Shown here piece by piece: positions 34,987-43,962 of a stretch of DNA of 64,000 nucleotides. The stretch is from Sediminispirochaeta bajacaliforniensis DSM 16054. GTDB lineage: Bacteria > Spirochaetota > Spirochaetia > DSM-16054 > Sediminispirochaetaceae. A program made the translations under genes and the position numbers. Below the pieces are notes generated by a model, which worked only from the letters and a program-made list of their open reading frames with translations, was not told the origin of the DNA and searched no databases. Each line of letters begins with the position of its first letter. Position 1 is the first letter of the stretch. Location: positions 1 to 64,000 of the forward strand of contig NZ_KB899407.1 in NCBI RefSeq assembly GCF_000378205.1. The letters are read 5' to 3'.

Positions 34987-35911
34987 AAAAAAGATGATAC
35001 AATTTGCCGCCGTCGCAGTACTCCTTCTCCTCATTATTGTGACAAAGTTTACGGGGAACCGGGCAAGTTTCGCTCCGGTAGCTCCCTGGGGAGAAGAAGC
35101 CGACCGTATTGAGATACATGTACCGGGAAAAGATCCGATTGTTGCGGCAAAAAAAGCAGATAGCTGGTTCATTGGAGACAAAGAATACTCGGCAGACGAG
35201 GGAAAGATAACCCGCATGACCGATGCCCTCAACAGCCTCAAGGTCGGCCAGATGGTCAGCAGAGAGGGAGAGCTTGAACGCTATAAGCTCGAGGACGCCG
35301 ACGCAATTACGGTCGCGGTCTACCACGACAACGATGTGCTCAGATCTATCAGAATCGGTAAAGAAGCCGATAAGGGCAGCGGATGTTACATTACGCTCGC
35401 GGGGCGGGAAGGGATCTACCTTGTAGAAGGAGCCCTCAGATCCATCTTTGATGTGAGTTTGGATGAACTTCGCAACCGACAGATATTCTCTTTCACCTCT
35501 TCTGATATCATCTCCGTCGGAGTTGCATCGGCGGATGCACGTTTCTCTCTGAGAAAAAGCGGGGAAGAAAAGGAGAGCTGGCAATTTTCGGAAGCGCAGC
35601 AGGAACGCGTTGATCAGAAAAAGATCACTGATTTTATCTCCCAGCTGGCAAGAATCAATGCAACCGCCTTTCTCGCTCCCGACACCATCGGGAGCGAAGA
35701 GGAAGCCTCCTGGAGTCTTACCTTTCAGAGTGAAAAGGAGGAGCATACCCTCAGGATCTACGGAAAAGTGGAGGGTAACGACAATGCATATCGCTGTCTC
35801 GCCGATACAAATAAGGAACCTTTCAGCATAAGTGCCTATAAGGCCGGACAGCTGATGAAACCGGCTTCCTGGTTCATCAGTGAAGAGAAGCCAAAAGAAG
35901 AAGGAAAGTAG
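34979..35911 (+). CDS. DUF4340 protein of the GldA-GldG-like operon
   Basis: A 310-residue protein with an N-terminal membrane anchor (FAAVAVLLLLIIVTKF, about 8-23) and an otherwise extracytoplasmic beta-rich chain of repeated units (DSWFIGDKEYSADEGKITRM near 58-77, similar patterns near 125 and 215). This matches DUF4340 proteins, which follow GldG genes in many genomes. It probably forms the outer part of the complex. The start at 34979 has GGAGG nine bases upstream and overlaps the GldG gene by eight bases. Confidence 0.82.
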   Translation: MSKKKMIQFAAVAVLLLLIIVTKFTGNRASFAPVAPWGEEADRIEIHVPGKDPIVAAKKADSWFIGDKEYSADEGKITRMTDALNSLKVGQMVSREGELERYKLEDADAITVAVYHDNDVLRSIRIGKEADKGSGCYITLAGREGIYLVEGALRSIFDVSLDELRNRQIFSFTSSDIISVGVASADARFSLRKSGEEKESWQFSEAQQERVDQKKITDFISQLARINATAFLAPDTIGSEEEASWSLTFQSEKEEHTLRIYGKVEGNDNAYRCLADTNKEPFSISAYKAGQLMKPASWFISEEKPKEEGK

Positions 35912-35917
35912 AACTAT

Positions 35918-35959
35918 CCCAAAAGGGGGATGCCTAAGGCAGCCCCCTTTGGGGCCTTT
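35918..35959 (+). terminator. Terminator of the GldA-GldG-like operon
   Basis: CCCAAAAGGGGG (35918-35929) pairs with CCCCCTTTGGGG (35943-35954), with an inner GCC/GGC helix; CCTTTC follows. The stem is strong but the T-run is weak. Confidence 0.6.
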
Positions 35960-35963
35960 CGTG

Positions 35964-35985
35964 TAGTGTTCCGAATATTGGTGAT
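35964..35985. repeat. Miniature inverted-repeat element, copy G (left end only)
   Basis: TAGTGTTCCGAATATTGGTG is identical to the left end of copy C over 20 bases. The gene at 36019 begins its stop codon soon after and no right end is seen. Confidence 0.65.
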
Positions 35986-36018
35986 AATTATCTACTTTGC
36001 TTCCACGGCTATTTCTTG

Positions 36019-37881
36019 CTATACCTCGCAGCTGTCTATCACTTCCCGCACCACTCCGGCCGAAAGAGTATCCGTCGTATCGATAAACTGCCGCCACAGG
36101 GCTCTTTCCTTCTCAATCTCTTCCAGGGCCTTGCCGCTGTCGATCAGTTTCTCGAAGTCGGCAAGAGAACGTAGCCCTTCGGAAAGCAAGAAAGAGGCAT
36201 GATCACCCTTTTCTTCCATCAAAAACGCAGCCGCCCGATGGACCAAATGAAAAAAAGCCTGTGCTCTGGCAAGCCTGCTCGCAAAAACACCCGGCATGGG
36301 GTCGAGCTCCTCTTTTACTCCAAAATATTCGGCGAGAAAAGAAAACTGAACGAGGCGGTACATATCACCGGCCAGCCTTGTGGACTCGGTTTTATGTTCC
36401 GCTCCCGAAACGGCACTTTTGTAGTGTGCAATCCGTAGATTGGGATGAAAGATCCCTCTTACCCCTCCGGAAAGGGCGGAAAAATAGAATTGCTGGTCCT
36501 CTGCCCGTCCGACCTTCGACCAGGTAAAGGGAGCCGCTTGCCGAATACCATCATTGGTGATCCCGTAGCCGCCCCCCTTAACCACGGGATGGCTAATAAG
36601 CTCTTCAAGATCATCAAATTCGTTGTACCAAGCCGTGGCATTTCCATGGGCAAAGCCCTTTTGGAAAAAGAGATCCCGTCCAGCATGTGAGGCAGGAAGC
36701 TTCACATCCGGAGAGCGCAGGGCATCGGGGTAACCAAGGGTGTCGATGTCGCTGCTATTCACATACTCCCCTTCATTGACCCCGAGATAGACCGTCTGTC
36801 CCTTCGGATCTACAGCCTGGGCCCCCCAGAAAGGATGACACAGGGTTTCAAACCAGCTTTTTCCTGTCGTCTCTTTCAGATTGCGGCTGAGGATCCCCTC
36901 GTCCGTATCAAGCTTAAAACTTGCACGGATTCCCCAGCCGCGTTCAAAAAGAAGCGAGGAATATTTGAGAGCGGTAAAATGACGACCATAGGCTCCGGCA
37001 ACCCCGAATTGCGGCATACTGCCACCGAAAAGTTTTCGATCAATATACCTACACCGCTCTTCGGTAAGCAGATAGAGGCGAAAATGGTGATAAAGCCTCT
37101 TTCCAAGCAGATATGCTATCCAGGCACACACAACCTCATCCAGATGTTCGTGCGTAACCGAAACAGAAAGGAGGATGGGAACCTTGTGATGCACAGGAAG
37201 AAGGCCAACCGATTTCTCATAGGCAATATCGTCTTCCAGACGAGCAAGACAAGATACGAGCTCATGAGATTCGTCATCTTGAAAAAGCGGCACAGGATGA
37301 TCGTAGTCAGCGACCTTGGCCCCGGGATGGGCGAGGAGCCGGTTCCCCGCGTCCTTCAGCTCGTCGGGAAGCTCATCGGGAATTGTTTCGGGAAGGGTAT
37401 ATAGGCCGTTGAGCTGAAGCAAGATCTCTGAAGCTTTGATAGGCTTTGCATTAGGTTCTGCCGAACGGAGCCTCCAGTGTTTCACGGCTTCCTGCTTTTT
37501 CCCTTTGATTTCCGGGGCCCAGAACTCAGCAACGGCCTTGGCAGCATCTACCCTCCGATGCTGGTCAAAAGCGGTAATCAGGGAGGAGGTTTCGCTGTCG
37601 CTCAGCGATCCGTAGAAACCATCAAGAGCCTTTCCAGCCTCTTCAAAGGCATATCCGGCGGCATCGGACCACCGATGAGAGAGCATCGCACCCTGTTCGA
37701 AATTGCCATCGGCCAATGCGTCTGCCAGCTGATTGAGGAACGTACAGGAGCGCCTTTCCTCTTCGCCTGCTTCCTGCCGAGGAATGACCGGTAGAGCCCC
37801 TGCACCCAAAGGAGAACGACCGTCAAGGCCAAAAGCACGCCTGAACGATGCCGCAACCACACGTTTCACGTTTGTTTTCAT
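36019..37881 (-). CDS. Putative nucleotide-sugar-dependent glycosyltransferase
   Basis: A protein of about 620 residues without membrane spans. After an N-terminal helical part (1-200) comes a region with features of a GT-A fold: VPILLSVSVTHEHLDEVVCA (strand-helix), the DxD-like SFKLDTDEGIL near 370, and WSKVGRAEDQQFYFSALSGG near 490-510, where ED-Q could be the acceptor-side motif. No close family is recognised and no saccharide gene cluster surrounds it. The start is taken as MKTNVKRVV (37881); in-frame Met codons at 37890-37893 and 37977 are also possible. A span near 37893-37977 would overlap the divergent HD gene. Confidence 0.55.
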   Translation of the reverse strand: MKTNVKRVVAASFRRAFGLDGRSPLGAGALPVIPRQEAGEEERRSCTFLNQLADALADGNFEQGAMLSHRWSDAAGYAFEEAGKALDGFYGSLSDSETSSLITAFDQHRRVDAAKAVAEFWAPEIKGKKQEAVKHWRLRSAEPNAKPIKASEILLQLNGLYTLPETIPDELPDELKDAGNRLLAHPGAKVADYDHPVPLFQDDESHELVSCLARLEDDIAYEKSVGLLPVHHKVPILLSVSVTHEHLDEVVCAWIAYLLGKRLYHHFRLYLLTEERCRYIDRKLFGGSMPQFGVAGAYGRHFTALKYSSLLFERGWGIRASFKLDTDEGILSRNLKETTGKSWFETLCHPFWGAQAVDPKGQTVYLGVNEGEYVNSSDIDTLGYPDALRSPDVKLPASHAGRDLFFQKGFAHGNATAWYNEFDDLEELISHPVVKGGGYGITNDGIRQAAPFTWSKVGRAEDQQFYFSALSGGVRGIFHPNLRIAHYKSAVSGAEHKTESTRLAGDMYRLVQFSFLAEYFGVKEELDPMPGVFASRLARAQAFFHLVHRAAAFLMEEKGDHASFLLSEGLRSLADFEKLIDSGKALEEIEKERALWRQFIDTTDTLSAGVVREVIDSCEV

Positions 37882-37971
37882 ACTATTCATCATAAGAAAA
37901 GCTTGAGAAAAAATCCTTATACAAGAGTATCTAATCTGGATTTTTTCTTCCAAATTCTCTATTTTTGAGTC

Positions 37972-39366
37972 ATGCAACAGAAGAGCATGCCCTTATCCGA
38001 GATCATTGCCAGGGATAAGCGGATGGTATCGTTATTATACGAGCAGGAAATTCCTCTTATTTGCCGTCGTGTTTCTGATGGGAAGTTGAAGAAGGTCAGC
38101 TTTCGAGCGCTCTACGACAACAATGAAGTATTCTGGAAACAGGATAAAGGATGGGCATTCTACATTTCGGAAGAGCATGTTCAGGCCATGATCGATATGA
38201 TCAAGGAGTTTGACGGCAAAAAGGAGAAGCACTACATAGCCAAACATGAAGAGGAAGAGAAGAACGTGGGAGATCTTCCCAACTTCGGCGAGGCATATGA
38301 AAGTATTGCCTCCATGGATAGCGAAGAACGTGTTTCCATTATAAAAGAGGACAGGGAAAAACTTGATACGCTGCTGATCGAGGCTCCGAAAGAAAACGAA
38401 AAGATTCTTGAAGCGCTTGCCGATACGACAAGGGATGCAGCGTTGGCAAACCGCTCCACGATTTTGGAAGCAATCCACATGGGAGACGAAGCTGCGAGAG
38501 CATACACCCAGGGGATTGTGGATTCTACCCGGGCGATGGTAAAAAGCTCAACCGCATTGATCGACAACACCATCATGCAGGATGAGTTGATTACCTCTCT
38601 GGTACAACGTTCGAACGGAACGGTAGTCCAGCACATGACAAGGGTGTTTCTAAATGGAGTTGCTTTTCTCACCTACTATAACCGCAGGATGCTCACCTCA
38701 AGCCTTCCGAATAAGATTAGAATCACCTTTGACAAGCAGTATAAGTCATATTATCAGCGTCTGCTGCCGCACCTTTACCCGGAAGATGTCACCCTGGAAC
38801 GGGTATTTCATACTGGTATGCAAGCGATAAGCGAGGCACAGCTCCATACCTTCGCAACAGGATTCTTGATTCATGACATCGGCAAGGCAAAAGATATAGA
38901 ATATCATGAGGGAGAGGCCGCCTACGACCGGGATACCGTTGTCGATCATGTCAGGCAGGGGTATCTCGCCGTTATGCATAAAACCAATTATCCCCGGGAA
39001 GCAGGATTGATCACCGGCTACCACCATGAATACTACGGTTCTCCCGACGGATATGGTTTTTACCGTGCGCTGCTGGCAAATGCACGGAAAAACAATCCAA
39101 AATTGAAGCAGGATTTCTGCATGTCCTTTACCATGGAGCCCATGATAAAATTCAATGCGCTTGCCTATTTTCCTGCAAAGGTGATGGAGATCGTTGATGT
39201 CTTCGACGCTCTCACGGACCCGAACAGAAAATATCGCAAGCCGCTTTCAGGCGATGAAGCCCTCGATTTTATGCAAAGACAGTTTGTCGATGAAGAGCTG
39301 AAGCTCGATCCCATCCTTTTCGATCTCTTTCGGACCTTTACAAAAGGGAAGCGGCCGGCCTCCTGA
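37972..39366 (+). CDS. HD-domain phosphohydrolase (HD-GYP-like)
   Basis: A 464-residue protein. The HD signature is FLIHDIGKAKDIEYHEG (about 300-316), then VVDHVRQGYLAV and GYHHEYYGSPDGYGFYRALL (about 348-367), the last being the HHE-x(n)-GYG form of the GYP region. It should bind two metals and hydrolyse a phosphodiester, possibly a cyclic dinucleotide. The N-terminal half (1-250) is helical with no known domain. It stands alone with no strong ribosome-binding site. Confidence 0.78.
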   Translation: MQQKSMPLSEIIARDKRMVSLLYEQEIPLICRRVSDGKLKKVSFRALYDNNEVFWKQDKGWAFYISEEHVQAMIDMIKEFDGKKEKHYIAKHEEEEKNVGDLPNFGEAYESIASMDSEERVSIIKEDREKLDTLLIEAPKENEKILEALADTTRDAALANRSTILEAIHMGDEAARAYTQGIVDSTRAMVKSSTALIDNTIMQDELITSLVQRSNGTVVQHMTRVFLNGVAFLTYYNRRMLTSSLPNKIRITFDKQYKSYYQRLLPHLYPEDVTLERVFHTGMQAISEAQLHTFATGFLIHDIGKAKDIEYHEGEAAYDRDTVVDHVRQGYLAVMHKTNYPREAGLITGYHHEYYGSPDGYGFYRALLANARKNNPKLKQDFCMSFTMEPMIKFNALAYFPAKVMEIVDVFDALTDPNRKYRKPLSGDEALDFMQRQFVDEELKLDPILFDLFRTFTKGKRPAS

Positions 39367-39398
39367 AACAGGAGAACCAGCCTTGTTGGATGAAGCAC

Positions 39399-41414
39399 CT
39401 ACCCTTCCGCGGATAATGTAGCAACCATTTCCCGCAAGAGCTCTACAATCTGGTCTCCATCGGCCCGATTGATCACCCTATCACCGATGTGGACCGTCGG
39501 CCCCTTGTCGCACTGTTCGCTGCAGAATGTCGCCTGTACCTCATAAAAGCGATCCAGCTTTTCCTCTTCAACCGCATGTAAAAGCTTGGAAAGCACCTTT
39601 TGGCTTCCGCGCAGAAAGCAACTGGTCCCAACACAGACCTTTACCGGAATGCGGTCCGTTCGGGCCTCTGCGCCGGAAGGTCCGGTAAGACGAATATCCA
39701 TTCCGTCGATACGCTTTCGACTATGATAGGTGGTATGAAAGAGGCGATGGGCCTCGCCCTCTCCCGGATCACAGCCAAGCATATTGGCATATACCTCACG
39801 GACGAAGGGGTTGACACCGGCATGGCGGACACCCTCGGCAGGGGCTGCCGAACGGACGGCCTTCACCCTGGCGAGGCGTTTCTCTCCTGTCCGGTCTACA
39901 GGCTGACCGGCACCTCCTGCGCAACCACCGGGGCAGGCCATCACCTCGATGAGATCGAGGGATATCTCGCCGGATTCGACCATCTTCGCAATGGTTGCAG
40001 CACTTTTGATTCCCTGGACAACGGCAACGGTAAAGGCTTTTCCGCCGATGACGGCTGTGGTCTCTCTCACACCGGAAAGATCCTCCACAGCTTCCCAATG
40101 TATCCGGCCGGAACATCCATCGGGATCAAGGTAGTTCAGTACGGCCTCGGCAACACCGCCGGAGGATCCGAAGCCCACTCCCAGGTGAGAGGCAAATCCA
40201 AAGGGAAGATCAAAATTATCTGCATCCAAACGGTCAAGCATGATCCCCGATTCACGGATCATGGTGCCCAGCTCCCTGGTTGTAATAACATGGTCGACAA
40301 AGGGCAGTCTGTCCCGGGAAAGTTCCGGCCGCTTCTTTTCAAACTTTTTTGCGGTACAAGGCATGACCGAAACGATCTTCAGATGTTCAGGCTCAATGGA
40401 AAGTTCTTCGGGCAGGGCATGCCGCAGCAGCGAGCCCATCATGCTCTGCGGGCTCATACAGGAAGAAAGATTCGGCAACTGCCTGGGAAGAGACTGTTCG
40501 GCGTATTTAACCCAAGCAGGACAGCAGCTGGTAAAAAGCGGCCCATCACCCGCTTTCGACCGCTTCAAAAACTCTGCGGCCTCCTCTACAACGGTAAGAT
40601 CGGCGGCAAAGGCAGTGTCGTAGACCCGATCAAAACCCATCATGCGCAGGGCCCGGACCATCTTTCCGGTTACCACCTCGCCTGGGGGCAGACCAAACAT
40701 CTCGCCAAGGGCGACCCGAACCGCCGGTGCAATCTGGATGACTACTTTGCTCTTTTTATCCTGGAGATCATTCCATACCTCGTTGATTTCCGATTTGGGA
40801 ATAATGGCACCGGTGGGACAGACCGCAGCACATTGACCGCAGTTGATACAATCGACCTCTCCGATACTTCGTCCGAAGGCAGGGGTAACCTGCACATGCT
40901 CGCCACGGAAGGCAAAGTCGATGGCGCCGATGCCCTGAATCTCGTGGCAATAGCGAACACAGTCCCCACAAAGCACACACTTATTTGGGTCCCGGACAAG
41001 GGCATCAGAAAGCGTGTCCAAAGGCCTCGGCTCCCGATTTTTCCTGAATCGGACCTTGTCGATGCCGTAACGGCTGGCAAGGTCGCGTAATACACAATCG
41101 GAAGAGCGTTCACAGGTGGGACACTCTCTGTCGTGATTGGCGAGAAGGAGCTCCAATGTCATACGCCGGGTTTCCCGCACCTCCGCCGTATTGGTCCGTA
41201 CGACCATTCCTTCCCGGGGAGGCGTGGAGCAGCTGGCCTGAATTCCTTTTCCCTCAATATCGACGATACAGAGACGGCAGGCCCCGTAGACACTCAATTC
41301 CGAATGATAACAAAAGGTGGGGATCTCAATCCCGGCCTTTCTGATAACCTGAAGCAGGTTTTCCTCCCCCTCCAGAGGGACATCAATACCATCTACCTTT
41401 ATATACCCTTTCAC
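39399..41414 (-). CDS. hydA: [FeFe]-hydrogenase catalytic subunit HydA
   Basis: A 671-residue cytoplasmic hydrogenase subunit that reduces protons or oxidises H2. Order: 2Fe-2S ferredoxin (YHSELSVYGACRLC), the His-Cys3 cluster (HDRECPTCERSSDC), two 4Fe-4S motifs (CVLCGDCVRYC, CINCGQCAAVC), the H-cluster motifs FTSCCPAWVKY, MPCTAKKFEKKRPE and EVMACPGGCAGGAGQ, and a C-terminal thioredoxin-like 2Fe-2S domain (CVGTSCFLRGSQKVL, TFCSEQCDKGPTV). This is the layout of trimeric bifurcating enzymes that use NADH and ferredoxin together. The start is a GTG at 41414, with GGAGG upstream and overlapping the hydB stop. Confidence 0.93.
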   Translation of the reverse strand: MKGYIKVDGIDVPLEGEENLLQVIRKAGIEIPTFCYHSELSVYGACRLCIVDIEGKGIQASCSTPPREGMVVRTNTAEVRETRRMTLELLLANHDRECPTCERSSDCVLRDLASRYGIDKVRFRKNREPRPLDTLSDALVRDPNKCVLCGDCVRYCHEIQGIGAIDFAFRGEHVQVTPAFGRSIGEVDCINCGQCAAVCPTGAIIPKSEINEVWNDLQDKKSKVVIQIAPAVRVALGEMFGLPPGEVVTGKMVRALRMMGFDRVYDTAFAADLTVVEEAAEFLKRSKAGDGPLFTSCCPAWVKYAEQSLPRQLPNLSSCMSPQSMMGSLLRHALPEELSIEPEHLKIVSVMPCTAKKFEKKRPELSRDRLPFVDHVITTRELGTMIRESGIMLDRLDADNFDLPFGFASHLGVGFGSSGGVAEAVLNYLDPDGCSGRIHWEAVEDLSGVRETTAVIGGKAFTVAVVQGIKSAATIAKMVESGEISLDLIEVMACPGGCAGGAGQPVDRTGEKRLARVKAVRSAAPAEGVRHAGVNPFVREVYANMLGCDPGEGEAHRLFHTTYHSRKRIDGMDIRLTGPSGAEARTDRIPVKVCVGTSCFLRGSQKVLSKLLHAVEEEKLDRFYEVQATFCSEQCDKGPTVHIGDRVINRADGDQIVELLREMVATLSAEG

Positions 41415-43309
41415 GCCGCACCTCCTCTTCTGATCGCACCAAAGCGGCACGTGGCCATACAGGCGCCACATCTGATACAACGCTCCGTATCGATAACGTG
41501 GGGAGCCTTTTTTTCTCCTGCGATCGCTCCAACGGGACACGCCTTTACGCATGCGGTGCATCCCCTGCATAACAAACCGTCGATGACGAAGTCGGACAGG
41601 GCCTGGCAGGCCCCTACCGGACAACGCTTATCAACAACATGGCTTTCATACTCCTGCCGAAAATGCCGGAGGGTAGAAAGAACCGGCGATGGGGCCGCTT
41701 TTCCAAGTCCGCACAGGCTTCCTCTGGCAACGGTTCGGCAGAGGGATTCCAGAAGGGGAATGGTGGATTCGTCCGCCCTCCCCTCGATGATATCGTCGAG
41801 AAGATCCAGCATCTGCCGAGTGCCTTCCCGACAGGGTACACATTTGCCGCAGCTCTCGGCCTGGGTAAACTGCATGAAGAACCGTGCGACCTGAACCATA
41901 CAAGTCGAACGGTTCATCACCACAAGTCCGCCGCTTCCCACCATTGCACCGATCTCTCCCAAAGAATCGAAATCGAGGGGGATGTCGAGATGATCTCTGG
42001 TAAGACAGCCGCCGGAAGGCCCCCCGATCTGAACAGCCTTGAAGGCATCATTGTCCACATTCCCTTTTTCATCGAGAACGCCGCCACCGATTTCGAAGAT
42101 GATCTCCCTGAGGGTCGTACCAAAGGGCACCTCGATGAGTCCGGTATTGGCAACATGGCCGGTGAGGGCAAAGGTCTTGGTTCCCGGACTCCCCGAGGTA
42201 CCGACCGTTCGATAGCTCTTTGATCCTTTTCGAAGCACAAGAGGAACGGTTGCAAGGGTCTCCACATTGTTAACCACCGTCGGCTTGTCCCAAAGCCCTT
42301 TTTCCGCTGTTCTGGGAGGTTTCGGACGGGGCATGCCCCTGCCCCCCATGATGCTTGCAACCATCGCGCTTGCCTCACCACAAACGAAGGCCCCTGCCCC
42401 CTCCATCACCTTGATATCGAAATGGGCACCTGTTCCAAAAAGGTCCTCTCCCAGCAGGCCGAGATCTCTCGCCTCATCAATAGCCTTACGAATTCGTTCT
42501 ACAGCCAAAGGGTATTCGGCACGGACATAGACATACCCTGCCTCGGCACCTATGGCCCTGGCGGCTATCATCATCCCTTCGACCACCGAATGGGGGTTTC
42601 CCTCAAGGATGGATCGGTCCATGAAGGCACCGGGATCCCCCTCGTCACCGTTGCAGATTAGATACTTTTTGTCAGCCTGCTGGCGAAGGGTCAAGGCCCA
42701 TTTCTTTCCGCTGGGAAACCCGCCGCCCCCGCGCCCTCTGAGACCTGAGTCGGTGAAAATCGTACACAACTCCTCTGGTGTATGTGCCGTGTAGGCCTCC
42801 ATGGCGGCACGGTAACCGCCACCGTAGATATATTCACGAATATTTTCGGGGTCGATAAGCCCGCAGGAAGCAAGGACGCTTCTGGACTGGCGAACATAGA
42901 AGGGAATGTCCGAGGGACCGCTACACCGCTTTCCATCGCCAGGATTAACATAGAGCAAGCGTTCCACTATTTTTCCTGAAAGGATGGTTGTTTCAAAGAT
43001 TTCGGGAACATCTTCGGCAGTAACTTTTGTATAAAGGATACCGGCTGGTTCGATGGTAACAAGGGGGCCTACCTGACAAAATCCCTGGCAGCCGCTTTTT
43101 GAAAGAAGCAATGCAGGCTTATCTTCCGGCTTCAATTCAACATGAAGAGGAACCCCGTGCTTTTTGGCTTCTGCTTTGAAGGCATGGAATATATTCAAGC
43201 TTCCCCCTGCCAGACAACCGGTACCGGCACAGATGATGATTCTCATTCGCAATGAAGAAACAGTATGTTCATAAGCGGTTCCGACCGCTTCAAGATTAAG
43301 CTTCGGCAT
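41411..43309 (-). CDS. hydB: Hydrogenase subunit HydB (NuoF-like)
   Basis: A 632-residue flavoprotein that takes electrons from NADH and is the likely bifurcation site. It has an N-terminal 2Fe-2S thioredoxin-like domain (IICAGTGCLAGGSL), the FMN/NADH-binding GLRGRGGGGFPSGKKW, the 4Fe-4S motif SCGKCVPCREGTRQM and a C-terminal ferredoxin pair (CRGCTACVKACP, CIRCGACMATCRFGAI). The start at 43309 (MPKLNLEAV) has GGAGG at good spacing and overlaps hydC by 14 bp. Confidence 0.93.
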   Translation of the reverse strand: MPKLNLEAVGTAYEHTVSSLRMRIIICAGTGCLAGGSLNIFHAFKAEAKKHGVPLHVELKPEDKPALLLSKSGCQGFCQVGPLVTIEPAGILYTKVTAEDVPEIFETTILSGKIVERLLYVNPGDGKRCSGPSDIPFYVRQSRSVLASCGLIDPENIREYIYGGGYRAAMEAYTAHTPEELCTIFTDSGLRGRGGGGFPSGKKWALTLRQQADKKYLICNGDEGDPGAFMDRSILEGNPHSVVEGMMIAARAIGAEAGYVYVRAEYPLAVERIRKAIDEARDLGLLGEDLFGTGAHFDIKVMEGAGAFVCGEASAMVASIMGGRGMPRPKPPRTAEKGLWDKPTVVNNVETLATVPLVLRKGSKSYRTVGTSGSPGTKTFALTGHVANTGLIEVPFGTTLREIIFEIGGGVLDEKGNVDNDAFKAVQIGGPSGGCLTRDHLDIPLDFDSLGEIGAMVGSGGLVVMNRSTCMVQVARFFMQFTQAESCGKCVPCREGTRQMLDLLDDIIEGRADESTIPLLESLCRTVARGSLCGLGKAAPSPVLSTLRHFRQEYESHVVDKRCPVGACQALSDFVIDGLLCRGCTACVKACPVGAIAGEKKAPHVIDTERCIRCGACMATCRFGAIRRGGAA

Positions 43310-43805
43310 CTTCTTCCTCCCGTATCTTCGTGATGAGTACACGAACCTTATCCGGTGTCATTTGTCCATGGACCGTATCATCTATCACAACCACAGGTGC
43401 CAAACCACACGCTCCCAGGCAGGACACGGTCTCAAGGGTAAAAAGCATGTCCGAAGTGGTTTTCACTCCCTTTTCAAGAGCCAGCATTGAACGTAGGGTC
43501 TCGATCAGCGCCCCGGAGCCCTTTACATGACAAGCGGTTCCGTCGCATACCTTGATCACATGCTTTCCCTTCGGTTCCAGAGAAAAATGGCTGTAAAAGG
43601 TAGCGATGCCGTAAAGACGGGCCGGAGAAATTTCCAGACTCGTCGCCAAAAAAAGCAGAACCTCTTCGGGAAGGTAGCGATACTCCTCCTGTACCTTTTG
43701 AAGAATCGGTATGATCATTCCCGGATCCCGGTCGTAGAAATCAAGAATCCGACATACGACTCCAAAACTGGCTGCTTCGGTTCTATCGCCGGTTAGGGTG
43801 TTCAT
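43296..43805 (-). CDS. hydC: Hydrogenase subunit HydC (NuoE-like)
   Basis: A 169-residue 2Fe-2S protein. The four ligands are in DGTACHVKGSGAL and ETVSCLGACGLAPVV (about 90-135). It passes electrons inside the HydABC complex. It is the first gene of the operon, with AGGAG ahead of the ATG, and the three genes overlap end to end, which implies fixed stoichiometry. Confidence 0.93.
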   Translation of the reverse strand: MNTLTGDRTEAASFGVVCRILDFYDRDPGMIIPILQKVQEEYRYLPEEVLLFLATSLEISPARLYGIATFYSHFSLEPKGKHVIKVCDGTACHVKGSGALIETLRSMLALEKGVKTTSDMLFTLETVSCLGACGLAPVVVIDDTVHGQMTPDKVRVLITKIREEEDAEA

Positions 43806-43821
43806 TAGTTCTCCTTTTATC

Positions 43822-43863
43822 GATAATTTATTATCTTATATACGCTCTCATCAAAACTGTCAA
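43822..43863 (-). promoter_or_regulatory. hydCBA promoter with downstream palindrome
   Basis: On the minus strand TTGACA (43863-43858), 17 bp and TATAAG (43840-43835) form the promoter. GATAAT-TT-ATTATC (43822-43835), a perfect inverted repeat, begins at the -10 and would block RNA polymerase when bound. The plus-strand text TTTATCGATA (43816-43825) is also found at 6692-6701 in the alcohol dehydrogenase operator. Confidence 0.7.
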
Positions 43864-43896
43864 CAGAGAGAAAGAGCTAATAAATATTCAAAACTA

Positions 43897-43925
43897 TTGA
43901 CATAATCTGTATAAATATGTATTAC
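43897..43925 (+). promoter_or_regulatory. Promoter of the amino-acid ABC importer
   Basis: TTGACA (43897-43902), 17 bp and TATTAC (43920-43925). The spacer holds TGTATAAATATGTA, which resembles half of an ArgR-type box but is not symmetric enough to assign. Confidence 0.6.
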
Positions 43926-43962
43926 CTATTCAAAAAGGTAGATTCATGCTAAGGAGAGCTAT

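Noticed and set aside
31269-35911. Gliding motility machinery
   Set aside because: Only the ABC part resembles Gld proteins; no GldH-GldN or Spr genes are near and the system is common in non-gliders.
39600-41090. Plus-strand frame of 496 codons opposite hydA
   Set aside because: Long because of the codon bias of hydA on the other strand; no known protein features, while hydA has every H-cluster motif.
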